Made by a program: the position numbers and the translations under genes
From: Egerieenecus sp048201975
GTDB lineage: Bacteria > Bacillota > Clostridia > Christensenellales > Aristaeellaceae
Length of the DNA stretch: 50,556 nt
Assembly (NCBI GenBank): GCA_048201975.1
Contig: DBFBGQ010000124.1
Span: 1-50,556, forward strand
Direction: 5' to 3'
Part shown: in pieces, positions 1-6,897 of the stretch
Position numbering within the stretch: the stretch's first letter is position 1
Layout: each line of letters begins with the position of its first letter
Notes under the pieces: generated by a model
What the model was told of the DNA's origin: nothing
Databases searched by the model: none
The model's input: only the letters and a program-made list of their open reading frames with translations

Positions 1-2
1 AA

Positions 3-1586
3 CAAATCTGGGATTTCCTGATGGAACGACTCGGCAATGCCTTTGGCGTGGCCGGTCTGATGGGAAATCTGTATGCGGAGTCGGGATTGAATCCGAAGAA
101 TCTGCAAAACGCATGCGAGAAGAAACTGGGGATGACGGATGAATCCTATACGGCTGCTGTTGATGACGGCAGCTATTCTCATTTTGTGAAGGATGCGGCC
201 GGTTACGGTCTGGCTCAGTGGACGTACTGGAGCCGCAAGCAGAATCTGCTAAACTTCGCAAAGGAAAAAGGCGCATCCATCGGCGATCTCGATATGCAGC
301 TGGAGTTCCTGATGAAAGAACTGAGCAGCTATTCGTCCGTACTCAGGACGCTCAAGGTCGCTACCAGCGTGCAGGAGGCTTCTGATGTTGTGCTGACCAA
401 GTATGAAAAACCCGCCAACCAGAGCGATTCCGTCAAAATGAAGCGGGCTTCGTACGGTCAGAAGTATTACGACAAGTATATTTCCAATACGAGGGAAGGT
501 GAAAGCATGACCTATGATCCAAAAAAGGTAATCGACATTGCGCTTGCGGAAGTTGGTTATCTGGAAAAGAAGGACAAGAACAACCTCGACAGTAAGACCG
601 GCAATGCCGGTGACAAGAACTACACCAAGTACGCACGGGATCTGGACGCTATCGGTTTCTACAATGGTCGAAAGCAGTCTGTGGCATGGTGCGATGTGTT
701 TGTGGACTGGAACTTTGTGCAGGCATACGGCGTTGAAGCTGCTCTGGCGCTTACTTTCCAGCCGACCAAGGCTTCGCAGAACTGCGGCGCCGGATGCAAG
801 TATTCCCGCCAGTATTATGAGAAGAATGGTCGCCTGTTCAGCACTCCCGAGCCCGGCGATCAGATCTTCTTCTGGCCGAAGAACGAGATTGGCGGTCCTG
901 CCGTGGCGCATACCGGTCTGGTATACGCGGTGGACAACACCTATGTCTATACGGTTGAAGGCAATACCAGCGGCGCAAACGGCATTGTTGCCAATGGTGG
1001 CGGCGTATGTAAGAAGAAGTACAAGCTGACCTACAACCGTATCGCCGGCTACGGCCGTCCGGACTATGGCATAGCTCTTGTTCCTGAAAGCGACCCGGAT
1101 GAACTTCGTCGGGGAGATAAGAACGCGGCTGTTCAGTCGCTTCAGGAGAATCTGGTGAAGCTCGGCTATGACCTTGGTACGTACGGCGACGCTAAGAACG
1201 GCGTTGACGGCAAGTTTGGCAACAAGACCGAAACTGCTGTGAAGAAGTTCCAGAAGGCGAACGGTCTTGAACAGACTGGCACTACCAATGCCGAAACGCG
1301 CACCGCGCTGGAAGCTGCACTCGCAAAGCTGAATACCCAGCCTGAAGAAGAGCCCATTGAGCCGGAACAGCCGGTTGTACCCGAAGGTACGAAGGTTATT
1401 ACGATTACGGCGAATTCCGTAAACGCCCGCGTCGGCGATTCCACCAAGTATGACACAACCGGCCATCTGCACAAGGGCGATGTGCTTGAATATGTGGCGA
1501 CTTCTCCTACCGGCTGGCATGCCGGACGTACTGAGAAGCGCATCGTATGGGTATCGCCCAAGTATTCGAAAGTGTCCGCCGGTTGA
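3..1586 (+). CDS. Modular phage endolysin (5' end outside window)
   Basis: Cell-wall hydrolase that would degrade host peptidoglycan at lysis. The frame is open to the window edge (it reads QIWDFL before the first Met at 21), so the N-terminus is missing. Four modules can be seen. First is a phage-tail-lysozyme-like domain, about the first 155 residues, with GLMGNLYAESGLNP and GYGLAQWTYWSRK. Next is a CHAP/NlpC-like amidase region, with AWCDVFVDW supplying the likely nucleophile Cys and AHTGLVY the His. Then comes a PG_binding_1 repeat (LRRGDKNAAVQSLQENLVKLGY). The last 65 residues are SH3-like (NSVNARVGDSTKYDTTGHL). Two catalytic domains followed by two wall-binding domains are typical of endolysins from phages of Firmicutes. 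It is followed directly by XhlA/holin-like genes, which supports a lysis role. Domain order is seen; exact bond specificity is inferred. Confidence 0.9.
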   Translation, partial: QIWDFLMERLGNAFGVAGLMGNLYAESGLNPKNLQNACEKKLGMTDESYTAAVDDGSYSHFVKDAAGYGLAQWTYWSRKQNLLNFAKEKGASIGDLDMQLEFLMKELSSYSSVLRTLKVATSVQEASDVVLTKYEKPANQSDSVKMKRASYGQKYYDKYISNTREGESMTYDPKKVIDIALAEVGYLEKKDKNNLDSKTGNAGDKNYTKYARDLDAIGFYNGRKQSVAWCDVFVDWNFVQAYGVEAALALTFQPTKASQNCGAGCKYSRQYYEKNGRLFSTPEPGDQIFFWPKNEIGGPAVAHTGLVYAVDNTYVYTVEGNTSGANGIVANGGGVCKKKYKLTYNRIAGYGRPDYGIALVPESDPDELRRGDKNAAVQSLQENLVKLGYDLGTYGDAKNGVDGKFGNKTETAVKKFQKANGLEQTGTTNAETRTALEAALAKLNTQPEEEPIEPEQPVVPEGTKVITITANSVNARVGDSTKYDTTGHLHKGDVLEYVATSPTGWHAGRTEKRIVWVSPKYSKVSAG

Positions 1587-1627
1587 GTGAGTCCATATTT
1601 CAAAATAGAAAGGGGTGTGAACTCCCG

Positions 1628-1948
1628 ATGAATGCCGAAGATTTGACGAACAAAGTCTTTGACTTGGACGAGCGGGTCACCAGGCATACTGAGCAGATTA
1701 AGACCTGTTTCAACCAGATCGACGAGACGCGAAGTATGGCAGAAAGCGTCCATAAGCTGGCAACGACTGTGGAAATCCTCGCACTTGAATTGAAGTCCAC
1801 GAATAAAAAGATGGACAAGCTGACTCAGGAAGTCGAGGAGATCAAAGAGAAGCCCGCAAAGCGCTGGGACAGTGTGGTTGGCATTTTCATCACAGCTGTT
1901 GCAACTGCTATCGTCACTTTCCTGCTCACAAGACTGGGGTTGATCTGA
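1628..1948 (+). CDS. XhlA-like lysis accessory protein
   Basis: A 106-residue protein with a long charged coiled-coil-type N-terminal part (about residues 1-80, heptad-like with many Glu, Lys and Leu). It ends in one C-terminal membrane helix (VVGIFITAVATAIVTFLLT). This is the layout of haemolysin XhlA-family phage proteins, which sit next to holins and endolysins. The start at 1628 is chosen because AAAGGGG lies about 11 bases upstream; the earlier in-frame ATG at 1547 is inside the endolysin gene. The stop at 1946-1948 is one base from the next ATG, suggesting translational coupling. The family call rests on architecture and context. Confidence 0.75.
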   Translation: MNAEDLTNKVFDLDERVTRHTEQIKTCFNQIDETRSMAESVHKLATTVEILALELKSTNKKMDKLTQEVEEIKEKPAKRWDSVVGIFITAVATAIVTFLLTRLGLI

Positions 1949-1949
1949 C

Positions 1950-2249
1950 ATGAACAGGCTAACCCCTACAAGAAAAGAGTATGTCCAATTTTCCAAGAAG
2001 ATTACGATCGCGGCAACAGTTCTTTGGGGCTGCTTTCGTTTGCTGACATTGATTCTAATTGCTTTTCGTTCGGAAACGGCAGAAGCGCTGACCACGTTTC
2101 AGCGAGGCGCCGATGATGTGATGATGGTGGCTATTGGATTCTATTGCGGCAATTCCGTTGCGGAAAAGGGCATCCTTGGATATTTCAATGCCAAGCAGTC
2201 AAGAGATACCGAACAAGAGGATTCGTATGAAGAAGAATCTGTCGGGTGA
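1950..2249 (+). CDS. Small phage membrane protein, unknown function
   Basis: A 99-residue protein that I do not recognise. It has a basic N-terminus (about residues 1-18), one hydrophobic segment (about 20-39, ITIAATVLWGCFRLLTLILIAF) and a second weaker one (VMMVAIGFYCGNSV). The C-terminal tail is acidic and Ser/Glu-rich. It starts one base after the XhlA-like stop with only a weak GGGGTTGA upstream, so it is probably coupled to that gene. Lying between an XhlA-like protein and a holin, it could be a second holin or an antiholin, but nothing in the sequence proves this. Confidence 0.6.
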   Translation: MNRLTPTRKEYVQFSKKITIAATVLWGCFRLLTLILIAFRSETAEALTTFQRGADDVMMVAIGFYCGNSVAEKGILGYFNAKQSRDTEQEDSYEEESVG

Positions 2250-2271
2250 TTAAGAATGGAGGTTTATCTAT

Positions 2272-2727
2272 ATGGCAGATATGAACTGGATTGCCGTTGC
2301 GGCGCTGGCAGCATCCCTTATCGTGGCTGGCGTGCTCATCTTTCTGTACAAGAAGGGCGCGGTTCAGCACAACGATCTGACGAACATCGGGACGATGATC
2401 AACAGCGTTGTGTCTATGCTGAAAGGCATGGGTAAGGACGACAGCGTAGTAAGCATGTTTGCTGAATACGCAGCGAAGGCTGTTCGCGTAGTTGAGCAGC
2501 TGGTGAAGAATGGCGAGATTGAGAAGGACAATGTAATTCGAAAGGGTATTGCGCACCAGACGATTGTGCAGCTGGCCATTGCCGATGGCGTTGGTGTGGA
2601 GACGATTGACGAGAATGAGGAAGTTATTGACGTGCTGATTGAAGCGGCGGTCAATGAGATGCAGGACAGTCAGCTGGAACTTGTGCTCAATACGGAAATC
2701 GTTGACTCTTCTGGCGAGAGTGCCTGA
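2272..2727 (+). CDS. Phage holin, LLH family
   Basis: A 151-residue protein with one N-terminal membrane helix (about residues 5-27, WIAVAALAASLIVAGVLIFLY). A soluble region follows that matches the LLH-type holin layout (MLKGMGKDDSVVSMFAEYAAKAVRVVEQL, then an acidic C-terminus). Such holins form or gate the membrane lesion that releases the endolysin. GGAGG lies 9 bases before the ATG. It sits in the lysis block after the endolysin and the XhlA-like gene, and its 3' end is followed 16 bases later by the phosphoesterase gene. Family call is from recognised sequence style; pore formation is inferred. Confidence 0.75.
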   Translation: MADMNWIAVAALAASLIVAGVLIFLYKKGAVQHNDLTNIGTMINSVVSMLKGMGKDDSVVSMFAEYAAKAVRVVEQLVKNGEIEKDNVIRKGIAHQTIVQLAIADGVGVETIDENEEVIDVLIEAAVNEMQDSQLELVLNTEIVDSSGESA

Positions 2728-2743
2728 TTCGGAGGTGACTCCG

Positions 2744-3535
2744 ATGCGATGTATAACCGCAGACTATCCCTCTGAATGGGAGGATGCACGGGTCTATATT
2801 CTTTCCGATCTCCATATTGGAGATCCCAATGCAGATATGGGCGCTATTCAGGAACGCATCCAGAAGATCGCAGATGATCCCCATGGACTGTGTATCCTGA
2901 ATGGTGATATTATGAACACAGCCGTGCGTACGGGCGTATCCGATGTGTATGCGGAAATTATGCCTCCGATGGAGCAGATCAAAATGGCTGTCGGAATGCT
3001 CAAGCCGATCAAAGACAAGATTATCGGAGCGGACACAGGCAACCACGAAAACCGCGTCTATAAGAACGACGGTATCGACATGATGCGGTTCGTATGCCGA
3101 GATCTTGGTGTGGAAGACCGGTATTGCCCTGAAGGTATTCTGATCTTCCTGCGATTTGGTGAGAAGCCCGCAAAGGAACGCTCCGGAGGCCGAGGAAAGC
3201 AGAAGATGATTTATACCATCTATGCAACGCATGGAACTGGCGGCGGAAGAAAAGAAGGCGCCAAGGCGATTCGACTGGCCGATATGGCCGGAATTGTGGA
3301 TGCGGACTGCTACGTGCATTCCCACTCCCATCTTCCCATGGTGATGAAGCAGGCGTTCTTCCGCGTGGATATTCAAAACCGGCAGGCACGACCTGTTGAC
3401 AAACTCTTTGTGAACGATGCGTCTTCGCTCAATTATGGCGGGTACGGACAGGCGGGAGAATTCAAGCCGATGTCCAGAAAGAGCCCTATCATATTTATGA
3501 GCGGCTCGCAGAAGCATATGTCGGCAACCTTGTAA
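2744..3535 (+). CDS. Calcineurin-like metallophosphoesterase of the prophage
   Basis: A 263-residue metallophosphoesterase. Metal-binding motifs occur in the standard order: SDLHIGD (DxH), LNGDIMN (GD), DTGNHE (GNHE), ATHGTGGG and HSHSHLP (GHxH-like). The ATG at 2744 is preceded by GGAGGTG at 2731-2737. An upstream in-frame ATG at 2639 overlaps the holin gene in another frame and lacks a comparable site. Phages of Clostridia often carry such enzymes near the lysis module. The substrate (nucleotide, nucleic acid end or protein phosphate) cannot be told from the sequence. The catalytic residues look complete, so the enzyme is probably active. Confidence 0.88.
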   Translation: MRCITADYPSEWEDARVYILSDLHIGDPNADMGAIQERIQKIADDPHGLCILNGDIMNTAVRTGVSDVYAEIMPPMEQIKMAVGMLKPIKDKIIGADTGNHENRVYKNDGIDMMRFVCRDLGVEDRYCPEGILIFLRFGEKPAKERSGGRGKQKMIYTIYATHGTGGGRKEGAKAIRLADMAGIVDADCYVHSHSHLPMVMKQAFFRVDIQNRQARPVDKLFVNDASSLNYGGYGQAGEFKPMSRKSPIIFMSGSQKHMSATL

Positions 3536-3540
3536 CGGGA

Positions 3541-3571
3541 AGAGGGCGTTTCCGAGGATGGAGCGCCCTCT
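3541..3571 (+). terminator. Hairpin after the phosphoesterase gene
   Basis: AGAGGGCG (3541-3548) pairs perfectly with CGCCCTCT (3564-3571) across a 15-base loop, 6 bases after the stop codon. It is followed only by TTC, so it is a weak intrinsic terminator candidate at the end of the lysis block. Confidence 0.55.
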
Positions 3572-3573
3572 TT

Positions 3574-3606
3574 CTAACTTAGAATAAAACTTCTATTCTA
3601 AGTTAG
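3574..3606. repeat. Perfect 13-bp inverted repeat
   Basis: CTAACTTAGAATA (3574-3586) is the exact reverse complement of TATTCTAAGTTAG (3594-3606), with a 7-base spacer. It is AT-rich, lies directly after the GC-rich hairpin and just upstream of a small gene. It may be a regulator's operator or part of a bipartite terminator. Confidence 0.7.
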
Positions 3607-3614
3607 ATCAAGAA

Positions 3615-3633
3615 CGCGGAAAACGCAGTCCCT
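3615..3633 (+). repeat. 19-bp direct repeat, copy 1
   Basis: CGCGGAAAACGCAGTCCCT, matched 17/19 by CGCGGAAGACGCAATCCCT at 3994-4012. Both copies lie 30-55 bases before a small gene (3670 and 4041) and close to a TATAAT-like hexamer (3634-3639 and 3973-3978). This makes a shared regulatory element or leader likely. Confidence 0.6.
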
Positions 3634-3669
3634 ATAATGGAGAATCATTATGGAAAGGGGAACGCAATT

Positions 3670-3894
3670 ATGAACAAGGACGTAAAGAAGCAACTCACGC
3701 TGAAGGAGAAGATGGCCTGTAATGTGCTCAGCCATTTGCGGTACAATGATCGTGATGAGTTTTACAAATGTCCATATAACGACTATTTGTTGACCATCGC
3801 GAGTACACTGCTTGGAGGGCGCGATCCGGTCGAATTTATTTGTTGGCTGTGTGATGAAGACTTGAACAATCCTGCTATCAAGAATCTAAAATGA
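3670..3894 (+). CDS. Small protein of the element, unknown function
   Basis: A 74-residue, soluble, unrecognised protein (begins MNKDVKKQLTLKEKMACNVL). It contains three Cys (CNVL, KCPY, CWLC). The region KCPYNDYLLTIASTLLGGRDPVEFICWLCDED resembles small proteins often found just before the xis-int pair of clostridial elements. AAAGGGG lies 7 bases before ATG 3670; the in-frame ATG at 3637 lacks a site. It is followed by a clear intrinsic terminator. A regulatory role is possible from position alone. Confidence 0.65.
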   Translation: MNKDVKKQLTLKEKMACNVLSHLRYNDRDEFYKCPYNDYLLTIASTLLGGRDPVEFICWLCDEDLNNPAIKNLK

Positions 3895-3901
3895 ACTCTG
3901 G

Positions 3902-3933
3902 GACGGAGGGCTTGCAACGCCCTTTCGTCTTTT
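3902..3933 (+). terminator. Intrinsic terminator before xis
   Basis: GACG-GA-GGGC pairs with GCCC-TTT-CGTC around a short TTGCAAC loop and is followed by TTTT (3930-3933). It separates the small gene ending at 3894 from the xis-int unit. Confidence 0.7.
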
Positions 3934-3993
3934 GAACGCTAAATACCGTACACAGGCAACGGTTTTTTATAGTATAATCCTATCGTGGGAAAT

Positions 3994-4012
3994 CGCGGAA
4001 GACGCAATCCCT
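3994..4012 (+). repeat. 19-bp direct repeat, copy 2
   Basis: Second copy of the motif at 3615-3633, here 29 bases upstream of the xis start and downstream of TATAAT at 3973-3978. Confidence 0.6.
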
Positions 4013-4040
4013 TTTTCTTTTTGCCTTGGAGGAAGGAGAG

Positions 4041-4244
4041 ATGACCATGAGAGACATACCGCTTTGGGCGAAGTATACAATGACTGTTGAGGAAGCAGCC
4101 CTATATTTTCGGATTGGCGAAAACAAGCTGCGCAAACTGATTGCGGAGGATAGGAATGCCCGATATATTCTCTGGAACGGGAATCGTCCGCAGATCAAAC
4201 GAGTCCTGTTTGAAAAGGTTGTTGATGATCTGGGATTGATTTAA
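4041..4244 (+). CDS. xis: Excisionase, Tn916 Xis family
   Basis: A 67-residue winged-helix excisionase that would bind the element's arms and direct the integrase towards excision. Sequence such as EEAALYFRIGENKLRKLI and NGNRPQIKR follows Tn916 Xis closely, and the length equals that of Tn916 Xis when the start is ATG 4041. A second ATG at 4047 is also in range of GGAGGAAGGAG (4028-4038) and cannot be excluded. The integrase promoter overlaps the 3' end of this gene, and the integrase follows 55 bases later, the same order as in Tn916. A 19-bp repeat lies just upstream. Confidence 0.9.
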   Translation: MTMRDIPLWAKYTMTVEEAALYFRIGENKLRKLIAEDRNARYILWNGNRPQIKRVLFEKVVDDLGLI

Positions 4245-4264
4245 CGGATGCGATGTGGTACAAT
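4236..4264 (+). promoter_or_regulatory. Promoter of the integrase gene
   Basis: TTGATT (4236-4241), a 17-base spacer, then TACAAT (4259-4264). The -35 box overlaps the last codons of xis, so int can be transcribed separately from xis. Confidence 0.65.
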
Positions 4265-4299
4265 AAATGTGCCACGCCGGATTCGGACAGGAGGAACAT

Positions 4300-5535
4300 A
4301 TGTCCGAAAAACGACGCGATTCTAAGGGGCGCATCCTTCGTGATGGAGAGGTGCAAAGATCCGATGGAATGTACATGTATCGATACCACGACGCAAAAGG
4401 GGTTCGTCGATGCTTGTACAGCTGGAGACTTGTAAAGACGGATAAGATACCGGAGGGAAAAAGGTCGTGCGAGCCTTTGCGTGAACAGATCGCAAAGATT
4501 CAGCAGGATCTGAAAGATGGTATCGACGGATATTTGGCTGAGAATACGACGCTGAACAGATTTTACGATGAATACATCGCCATGAAGTACGAACTGAAAG
4601 ATTCCACAAGGAATAACTACAAGTACATGTGGCGACAGTTCATCAAAGATGAAATTGGTCATCGAGATGTTGGATCAATTCGGTACAGCGACATCAAGAA
4701 ATTCTATATTTCATTGATTCGAGACAAGGGATTTAAGCCAAACAGCGTTGAGAACATCCAGACAATTCTGCATCCGGTATTTGCAGCAGCGGTGAGAGAC
4801 GGATACATACGGACGAACCCGACAGAGGGCGTTCTTGCCGAGATCAAGAAAAGCCACAACTGGGAAAAACCGAAGCGTCATGCTCTGACTGAAGCGCAGC
4901 AAAAACGTTTCATGAGTTTCCTTTCCATGTCTAAGGTGTATGGGCACTGGAAACCATTGTTCACTGTCTTGCTTGGAACTGGCGGACGAATCGGGGAGAT
5001 ATTGGGACTGAGATGGGTGGATTGTGATTTTAAGCACAGTCTAATCAACATCAACCACAACCTGATTTATCGACAGATGGAAGACGGTAAGATGGCATTC
5101 CAGATTACCACACCAAAGACGAAAAGCGGTAAACGCATCATCCCGATGTTCTCTGAAGTGAAAGCGGCTCTGGAATCCCTACCTCGAACAAGCAATGCCT
5201 GCACGGTGGATGGGTACAGCGGATTTATATTTTGCAACAGGTATGGCCAGATGCTGAATCCGCATGTTGTAAACCGTGCGATTGACCGGATCATCCGTGA
5301 TGCGAATCTTGAAGAGGGAGATCACGAGAAACTTCCTCATTTCAGCGTTCACAATCTTCGCCATACGTTTTGTACCAGAATGTGCGAGAACGAACCGAAC
5401 ATCAAGATCATTCAGGAGATCATGGGTCACAAAGATATTGCGACGACGATGGACGTTTACAATGAAGCAACCATGGAAAAGAAGATCGAAAGTTTTGCCC
5501 GACTTGAGGGCAAGATGGCTATCTCCGGTTTCTGA
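4300..5535 (+). CDS. int: Tyrosine recombinase, Tn916 Int family
   Basis: A 411-residue site-specific recombinase. The N-terminal arm-binding domain (MSEKRRDSKGRILRDGE..., about residues 1-70) is like that of Tn916 Int. The catalytic residues are visible: Arg230 (GTGGRIGEILGL), His351 and Arg354 (HNLRHTF), His377 (MGHKD) and the nucleophile Tyr387 (DVYNEAT). ATG 4300 has CAGGAGG 5 bases upstream; an in-frame ATG at 4267 has none. It probably integrates the prophage-like element whose right end is here. Paired direct repeats after the gene resemble arm-type binding sites. The unusual point is the combination of a transposon-type Int/Xis pair with a phage lysis block. Confidence 0.95.
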   Translation: MSEKRRDSKGRILRDGEVQRSDGMYMYRYHDAKGVRRCLYSWRLVKTDKIPEGKRSCEPLREQIAKIQQDLKDGIDGYLAENTTLNRFYDEYIAMKYELKDSTRNNYKYMWRQFIKDEIGHRDVGSIRYSDIKKFYISLIRDKGFKPNSVENIQTILHPVFAAAVRDGYIRTNPTEGVLAEIKKSHNWEKPKRHALTEAQQKRFMSFLSMSKVYGHWKPLFTVLLGTGGRIGEILGLRWVDCDFKHSLININHNLIYRQMEDGKMAFQITTPKTKSGKRIIPMFSEVKAALESLPRTSNACTVDGYSGFIFCNRYGQMLNPHVVNRAIDRIIRDANLEEGDHEKLPHFSVHNLRHTFCTRMCENEPNIKIIQEIMGHKDIATTMDVYNEATMEKKIESFARLEGKMAISGF

Positions 5536-5537
5536 GT

Positions 5538-5559
5538 TTTACACCAGTTTCTACACCAG
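5538..5559 (+). repeat. Arm-type direct repeats, pair 1
   Basis: TTTACACCAG (5538-5547) and TCTACACCAG (5550-5559), spaced 12 bases apart, begin 2 bases after the integrase stop codon. Placement and spacing fit binding sites for the integrase N-terminal domain. A related pair lies at 5770-5791. Confidence 0.5.
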
Positions 5560-5676
5560 CTGACCATCAAGACATAAGAAGTTATGAGAAGAGTTGCGTG
5601 TGGAAACGACTCAGAAATGCCGTAATAGCGGCCTTTTGAGAGGTTGCGAGAACCTATGAACTATCGGGGTTTCGAT

Positions 5677-5692
5677 TCCCCACGATGAAGCC
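5677..5692 (+). other. Candidate att core, inner copy (lysS-like end)
   Basis: TCCCCACGATGAAGCC, 15/16 identical to 7259-7274. In the frame ending at the TAA at 5701-5703 it reads FPTMKPLSD-stop, resembling the conserved end of lysyl-tRNA synthetase, but the codons before it do not encode LysS. I read it as the junction between the prophage and a second small element. The surrounding 5536-5932 stretch otherwise holds only the arm repeats, a GC-rich hairpin region and a 12-codon frame. Confidence 0.5.
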
Positions 5693-5769
5693 TTTGAGCG
5701 ACTAAAACACCCCGAAAAGTCAGTGTTTATGCGGGTTTTTGAAATCGGGAAAACGCTCGAAAACACAGA

Positions 5770-5791
5770 TTTACATCAAATTGACATCAAA
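5770..5791 (+). repeat. Arm-type direct repeats, pair 2
   Basis: TTTACATCAAA (5770-5780) and TTGACATCAAA (5781-5791) in tandem. They share the TNTACAYCA pattern with the pair at 5538-5559, which suggests the same or a related integrase binds them. Confidence 0.45.
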
Positions 5792-5822
5792 CGATGCAAA
5801 GATTTGTGCAGAGGAGATTTTT

Positions 5823-5861
5823 ATGAAACTAACTAATTTATCAATGGAAATTGTAGCCTGA
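5823..5861 (+). CDS. 12-codon frame with strong ribosome binding site
   Basis: ATG 5823 is preceded by AGAGGAG at 5810-5816 and encodes MKLTNLSMEIVA before a stop. It is either a leader peptide for the RNHCP gene 71 bases downstream or the remnant of a gene truncated by recombination. I do not recognise the sequence. Confidence 0.3.
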   Translation: MKLTNLSMEIVA

Positions 5862-5932
5862 CCGGGAGGTCTGGCAAATCAATTACATGCCTTTCCTCTC
5901 GGAGATTTGGGCACATCTTCAGGAGGATAAAA

Positions 5933-6358
5933 ATGAACCGTGAAAACAAGCGTATTAAATATGAAAAGGGATATTATAAGACACACGCTTGCAAGGACAG
6001 CTTCACCTGCAAGGTCTGCGGCAGACTTTGCACACCGGAAAACGCAGGCAGCAGCCATAGAAACCATTGCCCCAACTGCCTTTCAAGCCTTCATGTGGAT
6101 ATAGAGCCGGGCGACCGGGCAAGCGACTGTGGCGGCATTATGGAAGCGGTTGCCGTATGGGTGCGCAAAAGCGGAGAATGGGCAATCATTCACCGCTGCA
6201 AGCGTTGCGGACGCTTAAGCTCCAATCGTGTTGCGGCAGATGACAACCCTATGAAGCTTATGTCAATCGCTATGAAGCCCTTGTGTGAGCCGCCGTTTCC
6301 GCTGGAACGAATTGAGGAAATGACGGCGCTTATGGGCGGCGACGGAAGTCTGAAATAA
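5933..6358 (+). CDS. RNHCP-domain zinc-ribbon protein
   Basis: A 141-residue protein with the diagnostic HRNHCPNC motif of the RNHCP family. Further paired cysteines form probable zinc ribbons: FTCKVCGRLC near the N-terminus, and HRCKRCGRLSSNRVAADDN after the conserved GDRASDCGG. The biochemical role of the family is unknown to me; the many Cys pairs suggest metal and possibly nucleic-acid binding. AGGAGG lies 8 bases before the ATG. It lies in an AT-rich segment unlike the chromosome, between two att-like cores, so it is likely cargo of a mobile segment. A terminator follows it. Confidence 0.85.
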   Translation: MNRENKRIKYEKGYYKTHACKDSFTCKVCGRLCTPENAGSSHRNHCPNCLSSLHVDIEPGDRASDCGGIMEAVAVWVRKSGEWAIIHRCKRCGRLSSNRVAADDNPMKLMSIAMKPLCEPPFPLERIEEMTALMGGDGSLK

Positions 6359-6378
6359 TCCCTTTTGCGTAAACACAG

Positions 6379-6410
6379 ATGGGCAGTCCCATAGCGGGAT
6401 TGCCCATTTT
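6379..6410 (+). terminator. Intrinsic terminator after the RNHCP gene
   Basis: ATGGGCAGTCCC pairs with GGGATTGCCCAT (one G-T pair) around a 4-base loop and is followed by TTTT. It ends the RNHCP transcript before the acetyltransferase gene. Confidence 0.8.
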
Positions 6411-6456
6411 CAAAAATAATGGATGAAACAAGTTTGAAGTTTAAAGAGGACCAACT

Positions 6457-6897
6457 ATGGAAATACGGAATATGCAAATTGATGACTATGATGGCGTATA
6501 TACCATTTGGCTTAGTTGCCCCGGCATGGGGTTGAATAACTTAGATGATTCACGAGAGGGAATTGCAAAATATCTTTCTCGGAATCCTAATACCTGTTTT
6601 GTTGCTGTGGAACAGAATTGCATAATTGAGGCAATACTTACCGGTCACGATGGTCGTCGAGGCTATATCAGTCATACAGCAGTGTCTCCTGCCCATCAGC
6701 GGAAAGGTGTTGGTACACAACTGGTAAAAGCTGCACTAAATGCTTTAAAGGAGCAAGGTATTAATAAAGTCAATTTAGTTGCTTTTGCCCGCAACGAAAA
6801 AGGCAACGCTTTTTGGGAAAGTATGGGTTTTACTCAGCGTACTGATTTGATATATCGAAATCGCACCCTTGTGGACATGGTGCGCATTGATACCTAA
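6457..6897 (+). CDS. GNAT family N-acetyltransferase
   Basis: A 146-residue GCN5-related acetyltransferase. It has the acetyl-CoA pyrophosphate-binding motif QRKGVGTQLV at about residues 86-95, preceded by the beta-strand GYISHTAVSPAHQ. The C-terminal motif B region is NEKGNAFWESMGF. It transfers an acetyl group from acetyl-CoA to an amine; the substrate is unknown. AAAGAGG lies 7 bases before the ATG. GC content and codon use (many A/T-ending codons) are well below the flanking chromosome, supporting transfer with the RNHCP gene. I see no resistance-type signature that would mark it as an aminoglycoside acetyltransferase. Confidence 0.88.
   Translation: MEIRNMQIDDYDGVYTIWLSCPGMGLNNLDDSREGIAKYLSRNPNTCFVAVEQNCIIEAILTGHDGRRGYISHTAVSPAHQRKGVGTQLVKAALNALKEQGINKVNLVAFARNEKGNAFWESMGFTQRTDLIYRNRTLVDMVRIDT

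Noticed and set aside
5664..5690. tRNA gene 3' half (GGGGTTTCGATTCCCC)
   Set aside because: The T-arm-like stem has the wrong loop length and no acceptor, D or anticodon arms can be built around it; it fits better as part of an att region.
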